Shown here: positions 1-6,262 of the stretch, piece after piece
Layout: the number at the start of each line of letters is the position of its first letter
Numbering within the stretch: position 1 is the first letter of the stretch
Origin: UBA6136 sp046305255
Lineage (GTDB): Bacteria > Pseudomonadota > Gammaproteobacteria > Methylococcales > Methylococcaceae
Direction: 5' to 3'
DNA: 7,351 nucleotides
Assembly (NCBI GenBank): GCA_046305255.1
Contig: JBKCCF010000259.1
Coordinates: forward strand, 1 to 7,351
Made by a program: the position numbers and the translations under genes
The notes under the pieces: generated by a model
What the model was told of the DNA's origin: nothing
Database searches by the model: none
Seen by the model: only the letters and a program-made list of their open reading frames with translations

Positions 1-1527
1 TGCAGGCAGCGGCTTGAGATACATCGCACATTGTGCCGGTTTGAGGGTTATGGCGTTGATGGCGCTAATGATGGCGGTTGCCGCAATGACGAGGGCAAAC
101 TGGCGGAATAACTGGCCGACAATACCCGGCAAGAACGCCGAGGGCAGAAAGACTGCGATCAATACCATGGTGATGCCAAGCACCGGCCCGGTCATCTCCT
201 GCATGGCCTTGATGGCGGCATCCTTGGGTGTCAGCCCCTTTTCGATGTAATGCGAGGCGTTTTCGACGATAACGATGGCATCGTCAACCACGATGCCGAT
301 GGCCAGAATCAGCGCAAACAGGGTCATAAGATTGACCGTGAACCCCAGCATGGCCATGGCGCCAAACGCACCGATGATGGTGACGGGGACGGTGGTGGCC
401 GGCACCAGGGTTGCCCGCCAGTTCTGCAGGAACACCATGATCACGATCAGTACCAGTATGCCCGCTTCCCAAAGCGTTTCGTAGACCGCGTGTATCGATT
501 GTTTGATGAATTGGGTGGTGTCGTAGAGGATGGCGTACTTGAGCCCTTCGGGAAAATCCTGGCTCATTTTTTCCATCAGACTGCGGATCTGATCGCCGAC
601 ATCAATCGCGTTGGCGCCCGGGAGGGCGTAGGCGATGATCTGGGTCGATTTGTGGCCGTTGATTTTGGCGAAGTTGCTGTAGGTTTGCTGACTGAGTTCG
701 ACCCGAGCCAAATCCTTGACCCTGACAATTTTCGCCGGGGCGCCGCTGTCGGTGTCGCGGTTGGATTTGATGGTGATGTTTTCAAATTCGGCAACTTCGG
801 ACAGTCGGCCGAGGGCATTGATGGTGAACTGCATGGCCTGGTCAGCCGGGACCGGTGGTCCCCCGAGCGTGCCGGCGACGACTTCGACGTTCTGCTGCTG
901 GATCGCGCCGATCACATCCTTGGTGGTCAGGCCGTAGTATTTCATCCGCTCGGGATTGAGCCAGATACGCATACTGTACGAGCCTGCCCCCAGGGTTTTA
1001 ACCTGTCCTATGCCGGGTATTCGTCCTAATGGGTACTGAAGGTTGATGATGGCGTAGTTTGAGAGATAGGTTTCGTCGAAGCGCTCATCCTCCGAATAGA
1101 GGCTGACCACCTGCAGAATATTGGTGGATACCTTTCTGACCGTTATCCCTTGTTTTTGCACTACATCGGGCAGCTGTGCCAGGGCACTGTTCACCATGTT
1201 TTGAACCAGTGACAGGCCTGTATTCAGGTCACTGCCGACCTTGAAGGTGATCGTCAGGGTGTAGCTGCCGTCACTACCACTGGTAGAGGACAGGTAAAGG
1301 GAGTTCTCGACGCCATTGACGGCCTGCTCTATGGGAATACCGACGGTGCGGGCAATGATTTCGGCGCTGGCGCCGGGATAGCGGGTGGTAACCTGAATGG
1401 TGGGCGGTACGATGGCCGGATATTGCGCCACCGGCAGGTTATAAAGGCAGACGGCACCGAGAATAATGGTGACAATGGCTATGACGTTGGCAAATACCGG
1501 ACGCTCGATAAAAAATTTCGAGATCAT
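1..1527 (-). CDS. RND efflux permease, HAE1 (AcrB/MexB-like) family, C-terminus outside window
   Basis: Inner-membrane proton-driven pump subunit that would export drugs or other amphiphilic compounds with the adaptor and channel encoded upstream. Only the first 509 residues are present; AcrB-type proteins have about 1,050, so the second half lies beyond the left edge. It begins MISKFFIERPVFA, the usual cytoplasmic N-terminus, then transmembrane helix 1 (about 11-29) and the family motif LPVAQYP (31-37). A periplasmic porter region follows to about 340, then helices 2-6. Helix 4 contains GIVVDDA with adjacent aspartates D415 and D416, matching the proton-relay pair D407/D408 of AcrB. This pair is typical of HAE1 pumps and argues against a heavy-metal HME pump. 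The start ATG overlaps the adaptor stop (ATGA) and has an AGGAG ribosome site 10 bases upstream. The reading frame is intact. The substrate cannot be deduced. Confidence 0.96.
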   Translation of the reverse strand, partial: MISKFFIERPVFANVIAIVTIILGAVCLYNLPVAQYPAIVPPTIQVTTRYPGASAEIIARTVGIPIEQAVNGVENSLYLSSTSGSDGSYTLTITFKVGSDLNTGLSLVQNMVNSALAQLPDVVQKQGITVRKVSTNILQVVSLYSEDERFDETYLSNYAIINLQYPLGRIPGIGQVKTLGAGSYSMRIWLNPERMKYYGLTTKDVIGAIQQQNVEVVAGTLGGPPVPADQAMQFTINALGRLSEVAEFENITIKSNRDTDSGAPAKIVRVKDLARVELSQQTYSNFAKINGHKSTQIIAYALPGANAIDVGDQIRSLMEKMSQDFPEGLKYAILYDTTQFIKQSIHAVYETLWEAGILVLIVIMVFLQNWRATLVPATTVPVTIIGAFGAMAMLGFTVNLMTLFALILAIGIVVDDAIVIVENASHYIEKGLTPKDAAIKAMQEMTGPVLGITMVLIAVFLPSAFLPGIVGQLFRQFALVIAATAIISAINAITLKPAQCAMYLKPLPA

Positions 1528-2771
1528 GGGGTGCCGGCTCCTGTGTGGGTGGTTACCGTCGGTACCGGGTGATTGCCTGTTTCTGTCAGTGTCTCCCGTT
1601 TCGGTGTCACCGGTTTGCCGGGGATGGCGCTCAGCAAGCCGTTCACGACCACCCAGTCGTTTTCGGTTATCCCGTCGGTAATCGCCACGCTCTTGCCGTT
1701 ATGGGTCCCTTGAGTCACAGACCGGCGCTGCACGATGTTCTGCTCATCGACAACCAAGACATAACTGCCCTGTTGATCGAAGCCGATCACGTCTTCGGGA
1801 ACCAGCAATTCGGAAACGGGCATGGCAACTGCGGCTCTCAGGCGGGCATACAGGCCGGGCATGATCTTGTAATCGGGGTTGGGGAAAATCGCTCTTAACA
1901 GCAGTGTCCCGGTGGTGTTATCAACCCGGATGCCGGCAAAGTCCAGTGTCCCCTTGTGCGGGTGACCCTCTTCGTTGGCAAGTCCCATGTAGATCGGAAT
2001 CTGCGGTACCCGCCCGTTTCTGCTGTCGGCATCCATAGGCCGCTGGCCTACCTTGAGCAGGTCATGTTCGCTGATGGTGAAATAGGCATACAGCGGATCG
2101 ACCTGATTGATCTCCGCCAGTACTGTTTTCTCTCCCGCGCCAACCAGATTACCGGGGTCGCTCAGTCGCCGTCCCGCAATGCCGTTGAAGGGCGCAGTCA
2201 CCCGGGTATAGCTGAGGTTCAGTTTGGCAAGTTTGACGTCCGCTTCGGAGGACAATTGTCCGGCCCTGGCTGAGTCACGTTCGAATCGCCAGCGATCCAC
2301 TTCCGTTTGCGGTGCGGCATTTTCCCGCAACAAGCCGGAGAAACGCGCCAACTCGGTTTCGGCGTGCTGCAGTTTGGCTTTGTCGGCCAGAACCTGCGCT
2401 TCGGCCTGCTGTAGCTTGGCCTCATAGGTGTCATGCTGAATCTGGAACAGTAATTGCCCTTCCTTGACGATGTCACCCTCACGGAATAGCACCTTCTCAA
2501 GGAAGCCTTCGACCCGGGCTTTTAGTTCCACCGTTTTATAGGCCTGGGTATTGCCGGTAAATGTCAGATAGGGTGTGACAGCACCCATAACCGGATGGCT
2601 CACGACGACCGGCGGGGGCGGTGGGGGGACGTAGGTGTTCGATTGTTTACATCCTGCCAGCGCCATCAGCATCGACAATGCGGCGAGGCCAGCCTTGAAA
2701 TACAGGGCAGTATTGGGCATTTTCATGAGGCGTGAGTGCATATCGGTATTTCGGGATGTGTTGCTTACCAT
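1524..2771 (-). CDS. RND periplasmic adaptor (membrane fusion protein) lipoprotein, AcrA/MexA-like
   Basis: Periplasmic adaptor linking the RND permease to the outer-membrane channel. The protein is 415 residues if it starts at 2771. A hydrophobic signal segment (about 27-40) ends in the lipobox LAGC, with C41 as the predicted lipidated residue. Next come six consecutive prolines (49-54), a lipoyl half-motif (VEGFLEKVLFREGD, 87-100), and a charged, alanine-rich helical hairpin (about 116-185). The second lipoyl half (LSYTRVTAPFNGIAGR, 186-201), a beta-barrel (about 220-310, including TGTLLLRAIFPNPDYKIMPG) and a C-terminal membrane-proximal domain follow. The start is uncertain. ATG 2771 overlaps the channel gene by 7 bases and has a weak AGG 8 bases upstream. 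ATG at 2726 (MKMPNTALYFK) would give a more typical 26-residue lipoprotein signal but has no clear ribosome site. The stop overlaps the permease start. The family is clear; the specific system is not. Confidence 0.95.
   Translation of the reverse strand: MVSNTSRNTDMHSRLMKMPNTALYFKAGLAALSMLMALAGCKQSNTYVPPPPPPVVVSHPVMGAVTPYLTFTGNTQAYKTVELKARVEGFLEKVLFREGDIVKEGQLLFQIQHDTYEAKLQQAEAQVLADKAKLQHAETELARFSGLLRENAAPQTEVDRWRFERDSARAGQLSSEADVKLAKLNLSYTRVTAPFNGIAGRRLSDPGNLVGAGEKTVLAEINQVDPLYAYFTISEHDLLKVGQRPMDADSRNGRVPQIPIYMGLANEEGHPHKGTLDFAGIRVDNTTGTLLLRAIFPNPDYKIMPGLYARLRAAVAMPVSELLVPEDVIGFDQQGSYVLVVDEQNIVQRRSVTQGTHNGKSVAITDGITENDWVVVNGLLSAIPGKPVTPKRETLTETGNHPVPTVTTHTGAGTP
1538..1542 (-). promoter_or_regulatory. 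Ribosome binding site of the RND permease
   Basis: The minus strand reads AGGAG, ten bases before the permease ATG at 1527. It lies inside the adaptor coding sequence and fixes the permease start despite the 4-base overlap. It suggests that the permease is translated by direct initiation as well as by coupling to the adaptor. Confidence 0.7.
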
Positions 2772-4369
2772 TCTGGCAGCCTGATCAGACTGTCTGGCCG
2801 TTGGTTGGGTATCGGCGCCGGCGCCAGCAGATCGCCCCAGTGGGTTCGGTTATCCATGGCCTGCTTGATCGGTTCTGGGACAAATTCCTTCCCCTCCCGC
2901 AGTTCCCAGCCGCCACCCAGGGTGCGGTAGACCCCGACAAGGCTGGTGGATATCGACCCCAGCGTCTGGGCAAAGCTGTCCTGCTGCTTCAGAAGGTCCT
3001 GTTCAGCGGTGAGCACGGTGGTGAAGTCGGCAATACCCTCACTGTATTGCAGCATCGCAAGACTGAGCGAGCGCTGGGCGGCCAAGGTACTTTCAGCCAG
3101 ATATTCAGCTGATTTCTGGGTCATCAAAAAACCAATGAGGGAGTCCTCGGCCTCCTTTTGTGCACTCAAAACGGTGTTCTGATATTGCAGCAGCAGTTCC
3201 TCAAAGCGCGCATCCTGTGCCCTGACCTGGTTGGTGATCTGACCAAAATTGAACAGGTTCCACTGAACGGATGGTCCAAACCGGTAAAAATGCTGCCCCC
3301 AACTGAAAAGGTCACCCAGACTGCTGCCGGTCGCATTGGTAGATACAAAGCCAAAACTGCCGCTGAGCGAGAAAGCAGGATAGAGGTTGGCCTTGGCGAT
3401 GCCAATCCGGGCCGATTGTGCGGCGGCATTGAGTTCAGCTTCGCGTATATCGGGACGACGCCTCAGGAGCTCGGCCGGAATGCCTACGGCAACCTGTAAG
3501 GGCGGGGCTGGAATCTGGCCTTCCTGGCTCGGTGGCCCCAGTTGATTTTTGAATGTGTTGGGGGGGATACCCAGCAACAGGCTCAGGGCGTTTTTGGATT
3601 GTCGCAATTGGCTCTGAAGCGTGGGAATGATCGCCTTTGTCCCGTTTAGAACGGTCTTGGCCTGTTCGACGTCGCGCTGGGAACTGGAGCCGCCTTTGAA
3701 TTTGGCCGTGGCTATTCGCAGGCTCTCCGATTGAAAGTTGACGTTTTGGTCGGCGATCTGCAGACGTTTTTCCAGTGTTCTGATCTGCACATATACGGTT
3801 CCAACATCCGCTATCAACGACACGAGCGTGTTGTCATAGGCGGCGACTGTGGCCAGCAGTTGTGCGTCAGCCGATTCGATAGCCCTCCGGAATTTCCCCC
3901 AGACGTCGATCTCCCAGTTCGCCATGACGCCAATTCGGCTGTACCAGAGCGAGTTGCCGAGGCCACTGTCCAGCTTTCTGAGCAGAGGGATGTCGAGGTT
4001 TTCCAGTTGTCCTTCGAAACCCTGTTTTTGCGGGTAAAGGTCACCAATTGCTACGCCGAGTTCGGCTCTGGACTCCAGAATACGAACACCGGCAACCTTA
4101 AGCGGTATATTTTGGGCATACGCTTTTTCGATCAGCTGGTTCAGGACGGGGTCCTTGAATACCCGCCACCAGTTTTTGAGATCATTCTGCGATGTCTTCA
4201 GATGTGGATCCGCTTTTTCCAGCCACTCGGGCAGGGCTTGTGTTTCCGGTGTAGTGTAGTCAGGGCCGACCTTATAGGTGCAGGCGGGTAGCCCGGCCAT
4301 GGCAAGACAGATGAGGGTCAGCCGAAGAATGGTGCCCGTGAAACCGAGGTCGACTTTAGTTTTTTTCAC
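2765..4369 (-). CDS. Outer-membrane efflux channel lipoprotein, NodT/OprM (TolC-like) family
   Basis: Outer-membrane exit duct of the pump, expected to form a trimeric beta-barrel with a long periplasmic alpha-barrel. The start is GTG at 4369, giving MKKTKVDLG and a signal peptide whose lipobox LPAC puts the lipidated cysteine at C30. This is followed by YKVGPDYTTPE (32-42), the family's N-terminal signature. Two internally similar long-helix halves follow, with typical segments such as RRRPDIREAELNAAAQSARIG in the middle and SLVGVYRTLGGGWE near the end. At 534 residues it is longer than the roughly 470-490 usual for the family, because about 45 residues follow GGGWE. It is the first gene of the operon and overlaps the adaptor by 7 bases. 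This channel-adaptor-permease order resembles czcCBA more than mexAB-oprM. No strong ribosome site precedes the GTG, but no better start is apparent. Confidence 0.95.
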   Translation of the reverse strand: MKKTKVDLGFTGTILRLTLICLAMAGLPACTYKVGPDYTTPETQALPEWLEKADPHLKTSQNDLKNWWRVFKDPVLNQLIEKAYAQNIPLKVAGVRILESRAELGVAIGDLYPQKQGFEGQLENLDIPLLRKLDSGLGNSLWYSRIGVMANWEIDVWGKFRRAIESADAQLLATVAAYDNTLVSLIADVGTVYVQIRTLEKRLQIADQNVNFQSESLRIATAKFKGGSSSQRDVEQAKTVLNGTKAIIPTLQSQLRQSKNALSLLLGIPPNTFKNQLGPPSQEGQIPAPPLQVAVGIPAELLRRRPDIREAELNAAAQSARIGIAKANLYPAFSLSGSFGFVSTNATGSSLGDLFSWGQHFYRFGPSVQWNLFNFGQITNQVRAQDARFEELLLQYQNTVLSAQKEAEDSLIGFLMTQKSAEYLAESTLAAQRSLSLAMLQYSEGIADFTTVLTAEQDLLKQQDSFAQTLGSISTSLVGVYRTLGGGWELREGKEFVPEPIKQAMDNRTHWGDLLAPAPIPNQRPDSLIRLPEW

Positions 4370-4402
4370 AGCAGGCCAGGGTGTTTTCAGATTCGTGACA
4401 GG

Positions 4403-4433
4403 TTGCCAAGACTAAGAGGTTGGCGAGTATTAT
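4403..4433 (+). promoter_or_regulatory. Possible promoter of the Sel1-repeat gene
   Basis: TTGCCA (4403-4408) and TATTAT (4428-4433) are each 5/6 to sigma70 consensus, but the spacer is 19 bases, longer than optimal. The -10 box lies on the same AT-rich patch as the -10 box of the opposite efflux promoter, so the two could not be occupied at once. The leader would be about 94 bases. Confidence 0.25.
4405..4424. promoter_or_regulatory. Spaced inverted repeat at the predicted efflux start site
   Basis: GCCAA at 4405-4409 and TTGGC at 4420-4424 are perfect inverted arms separated by 10 bases, a spacing typical of dimeric helix-turn-helix regulators. The element covers roughly +1 to +18 of the predicted efflux transcript, a position suited to a repressor. 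The arms are short and chance is a real alternative. Confidence 0.2.
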
Positions 4434-4457
4434 TGAACGCCTACCGCATTGTGTCAC
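4429..4457 (-). promoter_or_regulatory. Predicted sigma70 promoter of the efflux operon
   Basis: On the minus strand, GTGACA (4457-4452) is 5/6 to the -35 consensus and AATAAT (4434-4429) is 5/6 to the -10 consensus, with an ideal 17-base spacer. Transcription would start near 4422 and leave about 53 untranslated bases before the channel GTG. Found by inspection only; no start site data. Confidence 0.55.
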
Positions 4458-4466
4458 CGTTTAGTT

Positions 4467-4479
4467 CCGACGATGTCGG
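4467..4479. promoter_or_regulatory. Palindrome upstream of the efflux promoter, candidate operator
   Basis: CCGAC-GAT-GTCGG is a perfect 5-base inverted repeat with a 3-base centre. It overlaps a second one, CGATG-TCGG-CATCG (4471-4484). It lies about 10 bases upstream of the predicted -35 of the efflux operon, where an activator could bind. It also sits in the leader of the divergent Sel1 gene. No regulator gene is in the window, so the role is inference; short palindromes occur by chance. Confidence 0.25.
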
Positions 4480-4533
4480 CATCGCGTTTGTATTTCCTGC
4501 TAATTCAGGTAATCCCTTTTCATTCACTACCCG

Positions 4534-5709
4534 ATGACTAAAAGTTTTCTGCTCGCCTTGCTTCTAAGTAGCGGTGTTGCCATCGCCGTAATTTTACTGG
4601 CCACTCCGGCCAACTCGGGCCAATTTCATCTCCTGAAAGCGCGTCTGGGGGTGGTGGAGGATCAGTTATTCCTGGGTAACGCCTTTCGTGAAGGTATGGC
4701 GCCATTCAAGCGGGACCCGGTCCAGGCACTGGACTGGTATTCCAAGGCGGCTGAGCAGGGGGAGCGAGATGCACAGCTTGAGATAGGCTTAATGTTTCTG
4801 TTCGGTGATGGCGTTGCGAGTGACGTGCTGAAGGCGGTTCAGTGGTTGCAAAAATCGGCAATGCTTGGTCAACCGGAAGCACAGTTTCAACTGGGGATGA
4901 TCTACCGTTATGGACTGGGTGTTGACAAGGATCCTGCACTGGCTGCTGCCTGGTTGACCCAGTCCGCGAATCAGGGGATTGGGGTCGCACAGTACGAGCT
5001 TTCTACGCTTCTCTTAAAGGGGGAGGGCGTCAGCAAGAGTGTGCAGGCAGCCATGCCGTGGCTGACTGCGGCGGCAGAGTCGGGTGTGGCCGAGGCGCAG
5101 TATCAGTTAGGACTGCAGCTTTTCAAGGGAGAAGGCACCCTCAAGGATGCCGGCAAGGCCAGGGAGTGGTTTCTCAAGGCCGCAGAACAGGGAGTGCCCC
5201 ATGCCGCCTATCTGCTGGGCGATTTGTATCAGTCGGGTGTCGGCGTTGGCAAGGACTCCGCATTGGCCATCGAATGGTTTGAGAAAGCCGCCCAACAGGA
5301 CTTTCTTCCCGCCCAGTATGCTCTTGGTGCAATGTATGCGCGCGGAGAGGGCTCTGGCCAGAAGGATGAACGTGCGTTCCTATGGTTGGGCAAGGCGGCA
5401 GAGCGAGGGATTGCTGCCGCGCAGTATCAGATCGCTCGGATATACATGTTGGGCCGTGGTGTCGATCAGGATTTCGTAAAGGCTAGAGTCTGGTATGAGC
5501 GTGCAGCTGAACAGTCTATCTCGGAGGCTCAATTTGCTTTGGGACAAATCTATGCAAATGGTAAGGGTGTTCCAAAAGATGACAAACTGGCAATGAAATG
5601 GCTCAAAAAGGCAGCGATTCAGGGTCACGTATGGGCAAAGGATCTGATGGACAGGCTGACCGGCAAGGATGAGCCACAATTTGTCTGGGACTTTATGGGG
5701 GAGGAATAG
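4534..5709 (+). CDS. Exported or membrane-anchored Sel1-like (TPR-like) repeat protein
   Basis: The protein has 391 residues. An N-terminal hydrophobic stretch (about 4-24) after MTKS is either a signal peptide, with a possible cut near ANS (26-28), or an uncleaved anchor. Residues 43-367 are nine Sel1-like repeats: a first, slightly irregular unit of 37 residues, then eight units of exactly 36. Typical features are AQ(Y/F)xLG at the unit start, GxGV in the turn, a tryptophan at unit position 25, and KAAEQG near the end. Such alpha-helical solenoids act as protein-binding scaffolds; known bacterial examples include LpnE, EnhC and AlgK. No enzyme domain is present. The tail (368-391) is short and ends acidic (DFMGEE). 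An in-frame stop at 4510 precludes an upstream ATG start, and no good Shine-Dalgarno is seen. The gene is divergent from the efflux operon and converges on the tRNA-Leu cluster. Family assignment is firm; function and partner are unknown. Confidence 0.93.
   Translation: MTKSFLLALLLSSGVAIAVILLATPANSGQFHLLKARLGVVEDQLFLGNAFREGMAPFKRDPVQALDWYSKAAEQGERDAQLEIGLMFLFGDGVASDVLKAVQWLQKSAMLGQPEAQFQLGMIYRYGLGVDKDPALAAAWLTQSANQGIGVAQYELSTLLLKGEGVSKSVQAAMPWLTAAAESGVAEAQYQLGLQLFKGEGTLKDAGKAREWFLKAAEQGVPHAAYLLGDLYQSGVGVGKDSALAIEWFEKAAQQDFLPAQYALGAMYARGEGSGQKDERAFLWLGKAAERGIAAAQYQIARIYMLGRGVDQDFVKARVWYERAAEQSISEAQFALGQIYANGKGVPKDDKLAMKWLKKAAIQGHVWAKDLMDRLTGKDEPQFVWDFMGEE
4660..5634 (+). repeat. Tandem Sel1-like repeat array, nine units of about 108 bases
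   Basis: The array encodes residues 43-367. Unit boundaries by residue are 43-79, 80-115, 116-151, 152-187, 188-223, 224-259, 260-295, 296-331 and 332-367. The last eight keep exact 36-residue phase with no indels. Units are diverged at the DNA level, so this is an old protein-repeat array rather than a recent DNA duplication. Confidence 0.88.
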
Positions 5710-5731
5710 AACGTGGATGCTGCTGATGTAA

Positions 5732-5764
5732 AAAACCCGCTTTGCCTCATTGCTAGCGGGTTTT
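5732..5764. terminator. Bidirectional intrinsic terminator between the Sel1 gene and tRNA-Leu
   Basis: AAAACCCGCT (5732-5741) and AGCGGGTTTT (5755-5764) form a perfect 10-base stem around a 13-base loop. Read on the minus strand, the GC-rich stem is followed by six T residues, a strong end for the tpiA-secG-tRNA transcript. Read on the plus strand it ends in four T residues, 22 bases after the Sel1 stop codon. It therefore serves both converging units. Confidence 0.85.
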
Positions 5765-5770
5765 GATATT

Positions 5771-5855
5771 TGGTGCCGATGGTCGGATTTGAACCGACAC
5801 GACTTGCGTCACCACCCCCTCAAGATGGCGTGTCTACCAATTTCACCACATCGGC
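5771..5855 (-). tRNA. tRNA-Leu, anticodon GAG
   Basis: This 85-base gene folds as a class II tRNA. The acceptor stem pairs GCCGATG with CATCGGC, followed by A and an encoded CCA. The anticodon stem pairs CCATC with GGTGG around TTGAGGG, placing GAG at 5821-5819. The long variable arm has a GAC/GTC stem, and the T arm is GTCGG-TTCAAAT-CCGAC. The anticodon reads leucine CUC and CUU codons. The gene follows secG by 18 bases and precedes a strong terminator, so it is probably processed from the tpiA-secG transcript. Confidence 0.97.
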
Positions 5856-5873
5856 TATTTTATTTTGAACCTG

Positions 5874-6251
5874 TCAGTTTGCGGGTTTGCTTTCGTCCGC
5901 TTTTGGCGCTACGGGTAAATCTGTTTTGGGTACTGCCGGTGGTTGCACAGCGACCGGTGGAAGATCCCTTTGGGCCGGCTCTGCAGCTTGCGGAGCGTCC
6001 ATGATGTCAGGAGCGGCATTATCCTGTTTGCTGGCCATGTAGGCAAGGGCCAAACTGGTCGTAAAAAAAGTTGCTGCCAGAATAGCTGTGGTTCGGGACA
6101 GGAATGACGATGCCCCCCTCGCGCCGAAGACCGAGTTCGACGCGCCACCAAACCCGGCACCTGCGTCGGCCCCACGGCCTTGTTGAAGCATGATCAACCC
6201 GACAATAGCGAGAGCGACCAGAACGTGTACGACGATTATTGCCTGATACAT
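5874..6251 (-). CDS. secG: Preprotein translocase subunit SecG
   Basis: Small inner-membrane subunit of the SecYEG channel that aids SecA-driven protein export. It has 125 residues with two transmembrane helices (about 3-22 and 54-73). The conserved cytoplasmic loop between them includes MLQQGRGADAG (21-31), a glycine-rich GAGFGGAS, SVFGARG (40-46) and FLSRTTA (50-56). After helix 2 comes a tail of about 50 residues rich in proline, alanine and charged residues, which makes it longer than the 110-residue E. coli protein; variable tails are common in this family. The ATG at 6251 follows tpiA by 11 bases with GGA as a modest ribosome site. Position between tpiA and tRNA-Leu matches the classic gammaproteobacterial arrangement. 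Confidence 0.97.
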   Translation of the reverse strand: MYQAIIVVHVLVALAIVGLIMLQQGRGADAGAGFGGASNSVFGARGASSFLSRTTAILAATFFTTSLALAYMASKQDNAAPDIMDAPQAAEPAQRDLPPVAVQPPAVPKTDLPVAPKADESKPAN

Positions 6252-6262
6252 AAAATTTCCAA

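Noticed and set aside
270..301. A short resemblance to the tRNA-Leu 3' end (gatgccgatgg) as a possible second attachment site
   Set aside because: Only about ten bases match, inside the codons for the conserved VVDDA/IGI motif of the permease; this is coincidence.
250..1029. A 259-codon plus-strand open frame opposite the RND permease
   Set aside because: It is antisense to a clearly conserved permease. Its product is an unstructured-looking mix rich in Asp, Gly and His with no motif, signal or ribosome site, as expected of a shadow frame in GC-rich coding DNA.
3731..4291. A 186-codon plus-strand open frame opposite the outer-membrane channel
   Set aside because: The channel protein on the other strand is conserved through this region, and the plus-strand product shows no recognisable domain.
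4660..5634. The Sel1 array as a CRISPR-like or recent DNA repeat
   Set aside because: Units are 108 bases, conserved only as protein pattern and in one open frame; there are no identical DNA repeats or spacers.
5750..6004. An open frame running through the tRNA and the end of secG on the plus strand
   Set aside because: It starts inside the terminator hairpin and reads across the antisense of tRNA-Leu and secG, so it cannot be a real gene.
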